Shown: positions 14,759 to 23,932, counted from the first letter of the stretch. The stretch: DNA of 35,358 bases from Desulfosporosinus sp. Tol-M (GCA_000770645.1 JQID01000146.1:1-35358), one strand, 5' to 3'. Made by a program: numbers and translations. Notes: generated from the sequence alone by a model not told the origin.

Positions 14759-17008
14759 ATGTCTAAGCGCACCTATCACCATTTTATCCTCGACTCTTTT
14801 CAAGAAGAAGCACTGGGTGCCATTGATGCTGGAAAATCAGTCATTGTTGCTGCTCCTACCGGTACCGGTAAGACTCTTGTAGCTGATTACTTGATTGAAA
14901 AAGCAATGAACGAACAATTAAGAGTGATCTACACGGCACCCATTAAAGCGTTAAGCAATCAAAAATACAGGGACTTCAAGGTACAGTTTGGGGAAGAGGC
15001 GGTAGGTATCATGACTGGGGATGTTGTCCTTAACCCAACCGCTCCCCTTCTTATCATGACGACAGAAGTCTTCCGCAATCAAGTCATCACGGAAGATCCT
15101 AATCTCAACAAGGTCTCGCATATTGTCTTTGATGAAATTCACTGGCTTAATGACGAGGAACGCGGAACAGTATGGGAAGAGTCTATTATTCTGGCACCCC
15201 CGAAAATGAAAATCCTGGGTTTAAGTGCCACAATTGCTAATGCAGAGCATTTGGTGGATTGGATCAAATCCATACGGCATGAGGATGTTGCCCTCATCGA
15301 AGAATCCAAGCGGGTTGTCCCTATAGAATACTTCTACTACACGAAAGACACTGGTCTTGTCGATTATGATCGATTATGGCATTATTATCGCCAGAAACTC
15401 AAAGATCGTCTTCACGATGAAAAACCCTTTGGCCCAACAACCCACCTGGATCTCATTCGTGCGATACAACGTGAGCATCTTCCTGCACTTTTTTTCGTTT
15501 TCAGCCGAAAACAGTGTACTTTAAAAGCCATGGAATTATCCTCGATTGCCAGCTATTTAAGATCTCCGGAACGCCGTATGGTTGAAAATAAGTTCCTTTC
15601 GCTCTTCGGTCCTGAAATCAACTGGTCAGCGTCTACTCGCGAGCTCAAGCGTTTGTGTTCTAAAGGGATTGCCTATCATCATGCAGGTTTGCTCCCCTCC
15701 CAAAAAGTTGTGGTTGAAGAACTCTTTCTAGAACGTTTAATCAAAGTACTCTACTGCACTGAAACCTTTAGTGTGGGAATTAATTATCCCGTCAAAGCCG
15801 TTTGTTTTGACTCCCTCAGTAAATATGACGGACGCAATTTCCGTCCGCTTGCGAACCATGAATTTTTCCAAATGTCCGGTCGCGCAGGGCGAAGAGGAAT
15901 TGATGAAAAAGGGTTTTCTTTTGCTCTCGTGGACTTAACTTATATGGAAAAAAATCCGCCCCCTAAATTCCAGTTAGATCGCCTCGAACCACTTACCAGC
16001 CAATTTAGACTTACTTACAATACAGTTCTTAATCTCACAGCCACTCTTTCGCAGGAGCAAATAGAAACTTACTTTCAAAAAAGTTTTGCCGCTTACAGTT
16101 ACCACTTAAGCTCCAAACATCTGCACACCGAATTAGCCCAGATCCAGCAACAACTTGAAGGGGCGCAACATCACCTCTGCGAAGCAGTTGGCACGTATAT
16201 CTGTCCCTTGAAGCATCACCCCAAATGGAAGGAATTAGTGCGGCTGAAGAAAACATATAAAGCTTTAGGGCCCCGAAAACAAACCCGCGTTTACGGACGA
16301 GAAATGGCTCGAAAAATCCGGGCATGGGATAGACTGTTAGCCCTGTCTCCGAAGAGTTGCCCCTCAGCACGACAAGATAACTGCAAGAAGCATAGCAAGG
16401 CCTACTTAACAATCCAACAACGCCGTAAAGAGCTTCAAACAGCCTTAGAGGGTCTTCCGGAGGAAAATGCCTTCTTCCGCGAATTTGAATACAAGAAAAC
16501 TCACCTTCGTCAAATAGGCTATTTACGGGAAAATGAACTCCTGCCCCGTGGTACTTGTGCCAGTCGTATTTATGTGCAGGAACTTCTGGTTACCGAACTA
16601 ATTTACTCGGACGTATTCACCCAAATTGACGACGATCAACTTAATGCCTTGCTGTCCAGCATCGACTTCGAAGCAAGGAAAAATGATATGTTTCAGCGTA
16701 CCGGGGTTTTTGATACCGCGCCGGTCAAAGAAATCTGCGAGTACATCCAAAGCATTTGCGGCGAAGACGCAATAAGATACGATCCACGCGTAGCGGGGAT
16801 TACCTACGCCTGGAGTCTAGGCAAAACGTTCGTTGAAGTACAAGCTTTATGCAATCTCGATGAGGGTGACATCATCAGCGTTTTCAGGCGAACCATAGAT
16901 CTCTTGCGTCAGATGCGGGAGGCCATAAGCGATTCCGTCTTGCGAACGCGCTTAAAAGCATGTATGAAAAAACTTGATCGGGATGAAGCTGCGATAATGG
17001 AACTTTAG
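14759..17008 (+). CDS. Ski2-like superfamily 2 RNA helicase
   Basis: A 749-residue helicase. Motif I is APTGTGKT (32-39), motif Ia APIKALSNQKY, motif II DEIH (125-128), motif III LSATIA (155-160), and motif VI QMSGRAGRRG (about 370-380). The DEIH box, the FSVGINYPVKAVCFDS segment and the long C-terminal region place it with the Ski2/Mtr4/Brr2 group, rather than with DEAD-box or RecQ helicases. The last 190 residues look like a degenerate DSHCT domain. In eukaryotes such enzymes feed RNA to the exosome; the bacterial role is unclear. No ribosome site is obvious before ATG 14759. Confidence 0.85.
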   Translation: MSKRTYHHFILDSFQEEALGAIDAGKSVIVAAPTGTGKTLVADYLIEKAMNEQLRVIYTAPIKALSNQKYRDFKVQFGEEAVGIMTGDVVLNPTAPLLIMTTEVFRNQVITEDPNLNKVSHIVFDEIHWLNDEERGTVWEESIILAPPKMKILGLSATIANAEHLVDWIKSIRHEDVALIEESKRVVPIEYFYYTKDTGLVDYDRLWHYYRQKLKDRLHDEKPFGPTTHLDLIRAIQREHLPALFFVFSRKQCTLKAMELSSIASYLRSPERRMVENKFLSLFGPEINWSASTRELKRLCSKGIAYHHAGLLPSQKVVVEELFLERLIKVLYCTETFSVGINYPVKAVCFDSLSKYDGRNFRPLANHEFFQMSGRAGRRGIDEKGFSFALVDLTYMEKNPPPKFQLDRLEPLTSQFRLTYNTVLNLTATLSQEQIETYFQKSFAAYSYHLSSKHLHTELAQIQQQLEGAQHHLCEAVGTYICPLKHHPKWKELVRLKKTYKALGPRKQTRVYGREMARKIRAWDRLLALSPKSCPSARQDNCKKHSKAYLTIQQRRKELQTALEGLPEENAFFREFEYKKTHLRQIGYLRENELLPRGTCASRIYVQELLVTELIYSDVFTQIDDDQLNALLSSIDFEARKNDMFQRTGVFDTAPVKEICEYIQSICGEDAIRYDPRVAGITYAWSLGKTFVEVQALCNLDEGDIISVFRRTIDLLRQMREAISDSVLRTRLKACMKKLDRDEAAIMEL

Positions 17009-17063
17009 TTAACATTTCTTAGCCGGGTTTTCTTTATCTTCCGGCAAGAAGGGATGGATAAGG

Positions 17064-17510
17064 GTGGGAATACTTTGTCAGCCCGTACTCAAAACCAAAG
17101 GGAACCAGCATCTACCGGTTCCCTCAGTACGTATGTCTAAGCTATTCTATGAGTTTCTTGGTCGTTATAATGAGTGGAAAATCGCTAAACTACAGGAAGC
17201 GATCGAGATGTTTTTTCTTTTATTCCTTGGGTTATGTATTGTGTTTCTTCCTTGGTTTTTGCCAGGGAGGGGGTTAATCATGAGTATGGTCATGTTAGTG
17301 TTTTTCTATTTCGCCGCGTGCCACTATTTAATTGTAAACGAGCGGGTGAATCACTTATACGTTAATGTATATATTCTGCACCACCATTTAGTCGGTAAAC
17401 TCGAGGTCGGTTTCTGCGATCACTCGGAGTCTTGCTATTGTGTCGAGAATTTTCGTCGCTATGTTGTAAAGAAATATCGTATTTCATTATATAACAGATC
17501 GTTGAGATGA
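17064..17510 (+). CDS. Hypothetical two-helix membrane protein
   Basis: Up to 148 residues from a GTG start. Two hydrophobic segments (about 47-66 FFLLFLGLCIVFLPWFLPG and 70-90) are followed by a His/Cys-containing C-terminal tail (HHHLVG, FCDHSESCYC) that could bind metal. No family recognised. The start is uncertain: the GTG has only a weak GGATAAGGG upstream, and an internal ATG at codon 24 has no ribosome site. It follows the helicase gene on the same strand after 55 bases. Confidence 0.5.
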   Translation: MGILCQPVLKTKGNQHLPVPSVRMSKLFYEFLGRYNEWKIAKLQEAIEMFFLLFLGLCIVFLPWFLPGRGLIMSMVMLVFFYFAACHYLIVNERVNHLYVNVYILHHHLVGKLEVGFCDHSESCYCVENFRRYVVKKYRISLYNRSLR

Positions 17511-17518
17511 TTTATTCA

Positions 17519-18211
17519 CTATAAATTGCCTTGACTAATCAAACGGAAGAGATCGTCGAGATTGCCTGCGTAATCAGTCTGCTCCTCTAAGCCTATTGAT
17601 CCTACGAAAAACATCTTCATCCCCAGTTCTCGACAGATTATGTCCCGTGTCTGCCCACTGACTAATAAGCAACTATCAGGTTTAACGCCAAGGATTTCAG
17701 CAACTTCTCTAAAAAATCCGAGTTGGGGTTTAAAAAAATGGAAATTGTCCACGGCAGGAATGACCGTAAAATGATCTGCCGTAAGTCCAGTCCAGCGGAC
17801 ATGTTCCCGCATGGCACTTAATGGCAGCAACAGATTCGAAGCAACAGCGGTTAAAAACCCCTGTTGAATAGCATTCTCAACCACTTTAACCCCTTGAGGA
17901 ATGGCCTGAACCAGACATTGCAACGCGGGGAAATCGGATTCATAAAACTCCTCAAAAATTGGCCTCAGTGTGAGTAAGGAATGCCCCGTAGCTTTACTAA
18001 AGTCGTCGTAAAACGTCTGTATATTGGTCTGCCCAGGTTTGGGGTCACTTTGCGCAGTTTCCAAAGATCTTAAGAGTTGTTTGGAAAACTTATCAGGTGG
18101 AAGAAGATGCGCAAAGCGAGGGGCCAGGATTCCAAGATAGTTGCGCATGAACTCCGTCATATCGACATTTATCAGCGTTCCCTCAAGGTCAAAGAGAATA
18201 GCTTGGATCAA
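17519..18211 (-). CDS. HAD superfamily hydrolase
   Basis: A 230-residue HAD-fold protein with a helical cap. Motif 1 is FDLEGTL (7-13) with D8 as nucleophile; the usual second Asp is Glu, as in enolase-phosphatases. Motif 2 is AVASN, motif 3 the Lys in FFKPQ, and motif 4 is altered (LLVSGQTRDI instead of the usual DD/DS). These changes suggest a phosphatase of unusual specificity or reduced activity. The substrate is unknown. ATG 18211 follows AGGAGG. It is convergent with the membrane protein gene. Confidence 0.82.
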   Translation of the reverse strand: MIQAILFDLEGTLINVDMTEFMRNYLGILAPRFAHLLPPDKFSKQLLRSLETAQSDPKPGQTNIQTFYDDFSKATGHSLLTLRPIFEEFYESDFPALQCLVQAIPQGVKVVENAIQQGFLTAVASNLLLPLSAMREHVRWTGLTADHFTVIPAVDNFHFFKPQLGFFREVAEILGVKPDSCLLVSGQTRDIICRELGMKMFFVGSIGLEEQTDYAGNLDDLFRLISQGNL

Positions 18212-18560
18212 GGTTGTCTCCTCCTAATCGAGGTCAAAAACACATAACTGTTAATCGTTCCGGTTCTGTTCTATCTTATTCGCCTTTTCCTTGCGATTTC
18301 CTCCTGGTGTTTAAGAAGTTCTTCCCTCCCTTGCTACACCTTTCTTTCCTTAACATAATTTGGTCACTCACATATTACGTTGATTTTAATGGTAAAACTA
18401 GGATAATTATTTGGTGCTTTTTCCTATAAATTACATATTGATTTTCGACACATTTTGCGTTAATGTATAAATAAGTAAAGTCTAGTAGTTTAATCTTCTA
18501 GGCCTTGCGCATGCGAGGGTTTCCGGACGCGGAAATCCTCAAATAATCTCTGCAAGAAAC
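18212..18560. other. Intergenic region ahead of the tRNA gene
   Basis: No convincing gene. It contains a hairpin GAGGGTTTCCG-GACG-CGGAAATCCTC (18515-18540, one G-T pair), preceded by a smaller one, CTTGC-GCAT-GCGAG. There is no T-run, and the element may be a leader structure or small RNA. The rest is A/T-rich. Confidence 0.35.
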
Positions 18561-18588
18561 TTGCAATTTAAGATCATTAGACTATAAT
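18561..18588 (+). promoter_or_regulatory. tRNA promoter
   Basis: TTGCAA (18561-18566), a 16-base spacer, and TATAAT (18583-18588), ending 11 bases before the mature tRNA. Confidence 0.75.
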
Positions 18589-18599
18589 AAATGCTAGTT

Positions 18600-18675
18600 G
18601 GGGGTATAGCTCAGCTGGGAGAGCGCTAGATTCGCATTTTAGAGGCCAGCGGTTCGATCCCGCTTACCTCCACCA
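18600..18675 (+). tRNA. tRNA-Ala (anticodon CGC)
   Basis: A full cloverleaf. The acceptor GGGGGTA pairs with TACCTCC and includes the G3-U70 pair that marks alanine tRNAs. The D-arm is GCTC...GAGC; the anticodon stem CTAGA/TTTAG carries loop TTCGCAT; GGTTCGATCC is the T-arm; CCA is encoded. Anticodon CGC reads GCG, a less common alanine isoacceptor in Firmicutes. The weak anticodon stem (one G-T, three A-T pairs) is unusual but paired throughout. Confidence 0.93.
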
Positions 18676-18692
18676 TTCAACGACCAGTTAGC

Positions 18693-18737
18693 AAGGGTTT
18701 CGGTATTAATTCCGCCGAAGCCCTTTTTCTTTTTGTA
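18693..18737 (+). terminator. tRNA-Ala terminator
   Basis: GGGTTTCGG pairs with CCGAAGCCC (one G-T pair), followed by TTTTTCTTTTT. Confidence 0.85.
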
Positions 18738-19037
18738 TTGGCATTTTTATAAACATCTACGTTCTAATTGTCTCATGTCCGTCGTAACTATGAATGGGGG
18801 GATGGAAAATTCCTGCTTGCAACACAAGGTCATGTTCTTAAATGTCCGCATGCTGCTATCCAAGATTCTAGAATAACCAAAAGATCTCGTTAGTTCACCA
18901 ATCTTTCTTCTTTTATTCTGTGATTAGCTCCCTATTCCAACAGAATTTTCAACGGTGATTCTCTATAATAAGGATAAGCCAGTATATATTACAAAATAGG
19001 ATGAGACTTAGCCAAGTTCTCGAATGGAGGGTGAAAA
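18738..19037. other. Intergenic region upstream of the 73-residue ORF
   Basis: No gene seen. A TATAAT at about 18964 could be the -10 box for the gene at 19038, but no good -35 is placed before it. Confidence 0.3.
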
Positions 19038-19259
19038 ATGCTGTCAACTCATGGTGAAGATATCCTGTTATTTATTCGAGATTTCGAGACATCCTCTCGT
19101 GACTATCTTCAATCCAAAGGCTTGAGTGAAAATGAAATGACTAACGCCTATCTCGACGTACAATGGAATTTCCTTCATACGATTCTTAAACAACAAGCAA
19201 AGATGAGCCCTAAAATTCCTCATAGCCATATTATTTGTTCTCAGAAACATGCTGTATAG
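19038..19259 (+). CDS. Hypothetical 73-residue protein
   Basis: A small soluble, probably helical protein with an acidic N-terminal half (EDILLFIRDFETSSRDYL) and a basic tail with two Cys/His positions. No family recognised. GGAGG lies 8 bases before ATG 19038, and a strong terminator follows directly, so it is probably a real single-gene unit. Confidence 0.65.
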   Translation: MLSTHGEDILLFIRDFETSSRDYLQSKGLSENEMTNAYLDVQWNFLHTILKQQAKMSPKIPHSHIICSQKHAV

Positions 19260-19275
19260 ATAAACTATCTGAATA

Positions 19276-19323
19276 ACCCTCGAACACTTTGCATGCATCG
19301 CGAAGTGTTCGGGGGTATTTTTA
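19276..19323 (+). terminator. Terminator of the 73-residue gene
   Basis: ACCCTCGAACACTT pairs with AAGTGTTCGGGGGT (14 bp, one G-T), followed by ATTTTTA. Confidence 0.85.
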
Positions 19324-19362
19324 CTGTCCTCTTTTCACCGAAAAAATGTGCCTCGTTCAACG

Positions 19363-20481
19363 TTAGTTTGGAATGCTTAATTGATATTTGGCACAGTATT
19401 CGAAAAATTTTATCTTATACCATTTAACCGAGAGATAATAACGATACCAGTTGGAATTCAAAAAGTTATCAGCTAATTGTACTTCTTCCACTGTCCGATT
19501 ATCAAACACTTTTCGGTCAAAATTAATAAATGCTTCTTTCAACCATTTATTTTCGTCGTAAATTATTAACTCCCGGTCATCCTTATCGAATAATCCCTGT
19601 TCAATTAAAAGTCTTATCCAATTCTTCTCCCTTTTATTTACCCTAAACTCCTCCGAGACAAGCATATCCAAAAGAATATCAAAGTTGTCAAACCTTAGCT
19701 GACTGTCAAAGTATTGATTATGTTTAATTAGGTAATTCTCCAAATGTTTTCTGATGCGCTGAAAAGCTCGTATAAATATTTCTTGATTATCTTTCTCGAC
19801 CTTCCGATAAGAACCACTGAATTCGTCACTCTCATCATATTCATACGACCACACCAAGTAAGGGATATCTGGAAATTCCATAGCTTGACCATGTCCGTAA
19901 GCAGGCATAATACCATCAAATAATTTCTCGTATTTTTCGCGGCTAAATTGCGCCAGGAAATCAAGGAATTTGTATAACCATCCTAACTTTACATTAGTTT
20001 TTGCTTCACAATTGTTAATATCATTGACTTTACTCAACATCCCACTAAACCCTTGGTGAGTATAGGAATCTGCATAGGCATGCAAAATGATTCCTAAGGT
20101 AATCAAGTTATCCTCAAGAAATACATCGTTTAAAATATCCAGAATTATTGGAGCTTCTTCCTTACAACGCAGCTTTTTTGTAAAGTTCTCACCTTGACAA
20201 CCTGGCACAAAATGAAAGGCAATAGTATTGTTGACCATAGCCTCGTAATTAAATGTATTAATACGAAAATAAGAATGGCAGGTAGCCATATTAAATAATG
20301 CCGGCTTATTTTCAATAATGTCATGCTCAATAAGATCATTGGAATTGTTTAAATACATAAGATTAATTTTAGCATCATCCACAAACTGTGAGGCATAGGC
20401 AACAACCTGAGCACTGCCTTTCTGAAAACCACATGCTCGACAAAATGCTAAAATAGCATAATAATGGGCATCTCTTTGCAA
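19363..20481 (-). CDS. DUF6765-like protein, probable metal-binding helical fold
   Basis: A 372-residue protein opening QRDAHYYAILAFCRACGF, then VAYASQFVDDA and H134-AYAD-SYT-H142-QGFSG. The pattern of spaced His/Asp in helices recalls the zinc-dependent phospholipase C/S1-P1 nuclease fold and matches DUF6765 proteins as I know them; the activity is not established. No signal peptide. TTG 20481 is the start: AAGGAGGAG lies 6 bases upstream and the family begins right there; the ATG seven codons earlier overlaps the ribosome site. It is divergent from the DUF4474 gene 98 bases away, suggesting shared control. The C-terminal 130 residues are rich in charged and aromatic residues and unassigned. 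Confidence 0.65.
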   Translation of the reverse strand: MQRDAHYYAILAFCRACGFQKGSAQVVAYASQFVDDAKINLMYLNNSNDLIEHDIIENKPALFNMATCHSYFRINTFNYEAMVNNTIAFHFVPGCQGENFTKKLRCKEEAPIILDILNDVFLEDNLITLGIILHAYADSYTHQGFSGMLSKVNDINNCEAKTNVKLGWLYKFLDFLAQFSREKYEKLFDGIMPAYGHGQAMEFPDIPYLVWSYEYDESDEFSGSYRKVEKDNQEIFIRAFQRIRKHLENYLIKHNQYFDSQLRFDNFDILLDMLVSEEFRVNKREKNWIRLLIEQGLFDKDDRELIIYDENKWLKEAFINFDRKVFDNRTVEEVQLADNFLNSNWYRYYLSVKWYKIKFFEYCAKYQLSIPN

Positions 20482-20579
20482 GATGTTCTCCTCCTTGAAC
20501 ATTTATCCATCAAATATCAAGAATTTATGCACCATATTATGCATCGCCCAAATAAAATGTACTAAGGAGGGCGATTTGT

Positions 20580-21479
20580 ATGTCCGTTCAGATAGAAAAG
20601 TCCCTGGACGAAACGGTTACCAGGAGGAACGATGACCTATTCAGCAGCGTACCTGAGGGGACAGGTAATGACGAATTGGATAATGCCATCGAAATTGCGG
20701 GTTATTCCTATGATCAAAAACAGGACATTTTTTATTCAACCATGGATCCGTGGCAAAGAGATATTGGCTATTGTCGTCTCTATGATGAATTGGCAGCGCC
20801 TTTTGGCATGATAATAGATTGTGAACCTATTTACTTTGAATATCTCGAAAAAAAATGGATGATTGGTCTTTGGAAAGGTCAGTATGATTTAGTCACCGGG
20901 GCCGAGATAGGCGTCTATACAAAAGCAGCTGATCTAAATATTCTCGGTTTATTTAGGGGCGCTTATTATGATTGTGCAGGCAATACCGATCTCTTAAAAA
21001 TGTCCTATACATTAAAAAAGAACGGTCATACGCTCTTTACAAGAAAAGGAAAACACTGGTGGCTAACAGGTTTTAAACCAGGTGAGTTTGCAAACCCTTC
21101 GGAATTAATTATGGATATAACGATTACTTTGCATAATGTGGTGATGCGTGACGCGTTTGTGACCGGCTTATGGAATGCAGGCTACCCTTTAGATGAATTC
21201 ACGATAAATGGCCCTACTGTAAGTTTCACATTTGACAGTCCGCATACCCCACCACCAATTACGCGAACACCAACCACAGATCGGATCATCCAAAGGAAAA
21301 ATGAGTTTTTATGTGAAAAGTTTCAAGATATTACAGGAACGTCCAATAATATACGGGATAAAGTGAAAGCCATTGAGGAACAAGCACCGGAGATGTTTGA
21401 TAAGATTATCCGGATGGGGAAATCAAAACAATTATATAAAACGTTTTCATCTTGGTTAACTAACGGTATAAAAAAGTGA
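20580..21479 (+). CDS. DUF4474 domain-containing protein
   Basis: A 299-residue protein whose middle (about 38-215) matches DUF4474: AGYSYDQKQDIFYSTMDPWQRDIGY, MIIDCEPIYFEY and WKGQYDLVTGAEIGVY. The domain is common in clostridia and has no established function. No signal peptide or membrane segment. The C-terminal 80 residues are Pro/Thr-rich and then helical, and unassigned. AAGGAGGG precedes ATG 20580. Between it and the DUF6765 gene, TTATGCA occurs twice, spaced by about 11 bases, a possible operator. Confidence 0.8.
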   Translation: MSVQIEKSLDETVTRRNDDLFSSVPEGTGNDELDNAIEIAGYSYDQKQDIFYSTMDPWQRDIGYCRLYDELAAPFGMIIDCEPIYFEYLEKKWMIGLWKGQYDLVTGAEIGVYTKAADLNILGLFRGAYYDCAGNTDLLKMSYTLKKNGHTLFTRKGKHWWLTGFKPGEFANPSELIMDITITLHNVVMRDAFVTGLWNAGYPLDEFTINGPTVSFTFDSPHTPPPITRTPTTDRIIQRKNEFLCEKFQDITGTSNNIRDKVKAIEEQAPEMFDKIIRMGKSKQLYKTFSSWLTNGIKK

Positions 21480-21867
21480 CAAGAATATGAAGAAATAATT
21501 CGATCCTTTCATCAAAATAGAAACAGCAGTTCTTACCGAACCGCTGCCTCTATTCAAGTATTCAAAGCCAAGGTGCTATCTTTTCAAAACCCTTCTGTTT
21601 AAGCAAATAAGGTTGGACTATTCTCATTATCGATAAAGCACCCCAGAAGGGTGCTTTATCATTATATTTCACAAATCCCCTATTGCGAGTCATTACCAAT
21701 GTAACATTTCCGAGACTCAAAAATATTATCGAATTTTGAGAGGGCCAGACCCCGGGCGAACGAAGCTCGCGTTTTCGCAGCCCTGACACTACGTGCCGTT
21801 AAGCATTTGAATTTGACCGTTTAGATTTCCCGTATCGATTTCCAAGCTTTTAGGAACACGAAGATAG
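21480..21867. other. Intergenic region with strong hairpins
   Basis: No convincing gene. GATAAAGCACCC-CAGAA-GGGTGCTTTATC (21632-21660) is a perfect 12-bp stem without a T-run. An imperfect CAGCAGTTC...GAACCGCTG hairpin shortly after the DUF4474 stop may be its terminator. A short frame on the minus strand (to about 21789) runs through the hairpin and looks non-coding. Confidence 0.4.
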
Positions 21868-22197
21868 ATCATCTTCCACCCGAACCCAAAACCTGAGGAT
21901 CCTCCATTTTCGACTCCCTTAGTTTGGTTAGCTACAGCATTATCAGATTCAGGATATTATACAATATATAAAGATTTATATGAAGGTGATATAATCCAAT
22001 ATAAGGGAGATGGAGGAATAGATCATTCACAAGTAGTACATGCCTACGATTCTACTGACCTATATATGGCTCAACATGGTACTACTTGGGATAGATTTTG
22101 GTCTGGCACAAAGCTAATTGATTATCTAAATTGGGTTAATGAAGATTATACTAATGTTACTGTTTATGCCATTAGAATAAAGAAAGCTGTTACGTAA
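21868..22197 (+). pseudogene. 3' remnant of an Amidase_6-domain gene
   Basis: After a stop at 21865-21867 the frame reads to TAA 22195-22197. The segment STPLVWLATALSDSGYY, then YEGDIIQYKGDGGIDHSQVVHAY and MAQHGTTWDRFW match the C-terminal half of the putative amidase domain (Amidase_6), including the His in DHSQVV and the AQHG motif. The N-terminal part with the catalytic Cys (D-C-x-N-F) is absent, and no start with ribosome site is seen. The base composition is more A/T-rich than the flanks. The break is near 21900. Confidence 0.7.
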
Positions 22198-22230
22198 TTA
22201 ATATGCAAATATATTGGAGGGTTAAATATT

Positions 22231-22764
22231 ATGAAAAAATCAAAAGTCATAATTGTATTTGCAGTTGTTCTAATTACTGTTCTTACAACCGGAACAATTG
22301 TAGCTGCCGGAAATTTTACTCTTTCTCAAAAGTTAGCGCAAATAGCTAAGATGAAGAATGATTTTGACAGTGAGCATGATAAGCTTATAAAAGGCAATGT
22401 TCCTATTAGCGAAGCTGAAATAAATGAAAATGCTGCTGCTGGAGATAATTTAAAAGAAAAAGGAATAGAAATACAAAAGAGAGAGAAAGAAATAGCCGAA
22501 CAGCAGGGAAATACCGTACCCACAAAAGATAAAGTTCTTTCGCAGATTAATTTAGGGATACAGGTGACGGAACAGTGTCTTGAAGACTTTATTAAGGTTA
22601 ATCCAAATAAGAGTAAGTCTGAGTGCTTAAATCGCAGAGGTGAATCCAACCTAGATCGGTTGGATTCACTTAAGAAGCTCAAGGACGATTTAACTAATGA
22701 TAAAATAAGTACTAATGATGCTTGGAGTAAGGTTTTAGAAATTAGAAATGGTAAAAACCAATAA
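22231..22764 (+). CDS. Secreted hypothetical protein
   Basis: A 177-residue protein with an N-terminal signal peptide (KK, then VIIVFAVVLITVLTTGTIVA, cleavage near AAG 26-28). The mature part is charged and helical with coiled-coil character (KEKGIEIQKREKEIAEQQ). Two Cys (in EQCLEDF and SECLNRR) could pair outside the cell. No family recognised. GGAGGG lies 9 bases before ATG 22231. It follows the amidase remnant by 33 bases and shares its A/T-rich codon use, so the two were probably acquired together. Confidence 0.7.
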   Translation: MKKSKVIIVFAVVLITVLTTGTIVAAGNFTLSQKLAQIAKMKNDFDSEHDKLIKGNVPISEAEINENAAAGDNLKEKGIEIQKREKEIAEQQGNTVPTKDKVLSQINLGIQVTEQCLEDFIKVNPNKSKSECLNRRGESNLDRLDSLKKLKDDLTNDKISTNDAWSKVLEIRNGKNQ

Positions 22765-22843
22765 GATTATTATCTCAACTTTCGCAGTTCAACGTAAGTA
22801 GCTAAATGGTATAACCTGACTTTTACAGTTTTAAAAGGGTGAT

Positions 22844-22875
22844 AAGCCCATAGTCATTTAAACTACGGGCTTTTT
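22844..22875 (+). terminator. Terminator of the secreted protein gene
   Basis: AAGCCC-A-TAGT ... ACTA-C-GGGCTT stem with one mismatch, followed by TTT. Confidence 0.75.
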
Positions 22876-22906
22876 CGCGTTTGGATCACATATGAATTTT
22901 GTTATG

Positions 22907-23123
22907 CTACAGAGATATCTTCTTTAGTAATTTGTTGAACACCTCCTGCCGCAAATAGATATTGTAGAAATCTTGGCCGAACGTATCCTGGATTAACTTG
23001 TAGTCCTGCGCAATTTCATCTTTGTCCGATCCCTTCATTAGAGAAATCTAAACGTCTTTGTTCCTCAACCTTAATTCTGAGTTTATTTCCTGCGACGTAT
23101 GAAGATATATCCATAGCCCTCAT
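22907..23123 (-). pseudogene. Frameshifted small gene remnant
   Basis: From ATG 23123 the frame reads RAMDISSYVAGNKLRIKVEEQ and stops at 23016. A second frame, overlapping by 23 bases, continues with DEIAQDYKLIQDTFG and FYNIYLRQEVFNKLLKKISL to TAG at 22907. The two read as one protein broken by a single indel near 23030. The family is not recognised; the second half vaguely recalls C-termini of plasmid partition-type proteins. No ribosome site is obvious. Confidence 0.4.
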
Positions 23124-23276
23124 AGACCTTACCCCCATCAATCTATTTCCTATAAATACCATACTATAAGTAGCTCAAACGAACAATAGGTTTGGAAAGC
23201 ACAAACCATGCTGTCCAAGTGAGAGGGGATAAAGAAATTACCAAGGATCAAAAATGTCCTACCAAATATCAGGCAG

Positions 23277-23918
23277 TTAGAGCATCTCGGTGAAATCGCG
23301 AATATAACCTTTTGACAATTCCCGAATCTGAGCCTGCTCATGTTTCGAATATTGGTCATATACGCCATAAGCTTGCATGCCTGCCGAAACAATTCCTTTA
23401 ATGGCAGGCAATACATCATCAAACACAATGCAGTCGCCAGGGAGAACATTCAGCTTTTTCGCTGCCAGCAAATAGATATCAGGACTTTCTTTACCCCGGC
23501 TCACTTCATCAGCGGAGCAAAATGCGTCGAAAAGTTCATAAACCCTATTGTTCCTGAGTACCGGCTCATAGAGAACTTTCGGCAGGGCGGTTGCCGTGCC
23601 GAGTTTAATCCCAAGCTCTTTTAAGCATAATAAGTACTCTTTGGCATAAGGTTTTAACCGGACATGATGACTGTACTCGTCAATCGCCATCCGGTTCCAT
23701 TCCTCCATAATATCTGCCGCGCTTTCTTTCAGGCCAAACAAAGCTCTCGTATATTCCGCAATCTCTTTGAAGCTCATGCAACAGATTTCTTGAGCGTATT
23801 TATCCGGCACGGTCAGACGACGTTTCGCCAGGAAATCAACGTCGATCTTTTCCCATACCCACATGGAGTCAAGCAATGTCCCGTCCAAGTCAAAAATTGC
23901 CGCTTTAAAATCGAGCAT
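23277..23918 (-). CDS. HAD family phosphatase (beta-phosphoglucomutase/GPH-like)
   Basis: A 213-residue HAD hydrolase with the complete motif set: FDLDGTLLDS, TATA, K in RGKESPDIY and FDD in CIVFDDVLPAIKG, with a helical C1 cap between motifs 1 and 2. Such proteins dephosphorylate or isomerise small sugar phosphates; the substrate is unknown. ATG 23918 has AGGAG 7 bases upstream. It is the last gene of the MFS-Toprim-aminotransferase-HAD minus-strand cluster, 14 bases after the aminotransferase stop. Confidence 0.88.
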   Translation of the reverse strand: MLDFKAAIFDLDGTLLDSMWVWEKIDVDFLAKRRLTVPDKYAQEICCMSFKEIAEYTRALFGLKESAADIMEEWNRMAIDEYSHHVRLKPYAKEYLLCLKELGIKLGTATALPKVLYEPVLRNNRVYELFDAFCSADEVSRGKESPDIYLLAAKKLNVLPGDCIVFDDVLPAIKGIVSAGMQAYGVYDQYSKHEQAQIRELSKGYIRDFTEML

Positions 23919-23932
23919 TTTCATCTCCTGAA

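Noticed and set aside
18214..18429. 71-residue plus-strand frame after the HAD gene
   Set aside because: No ribosome site, low-complexity hydrophobic content and no sign of a family.
21562..21789. 75-residue minus-strand frame
   Set aside because: It reads through the perfect 12-bp hairpin at 21632-21660 and shows no protein-like pattern.
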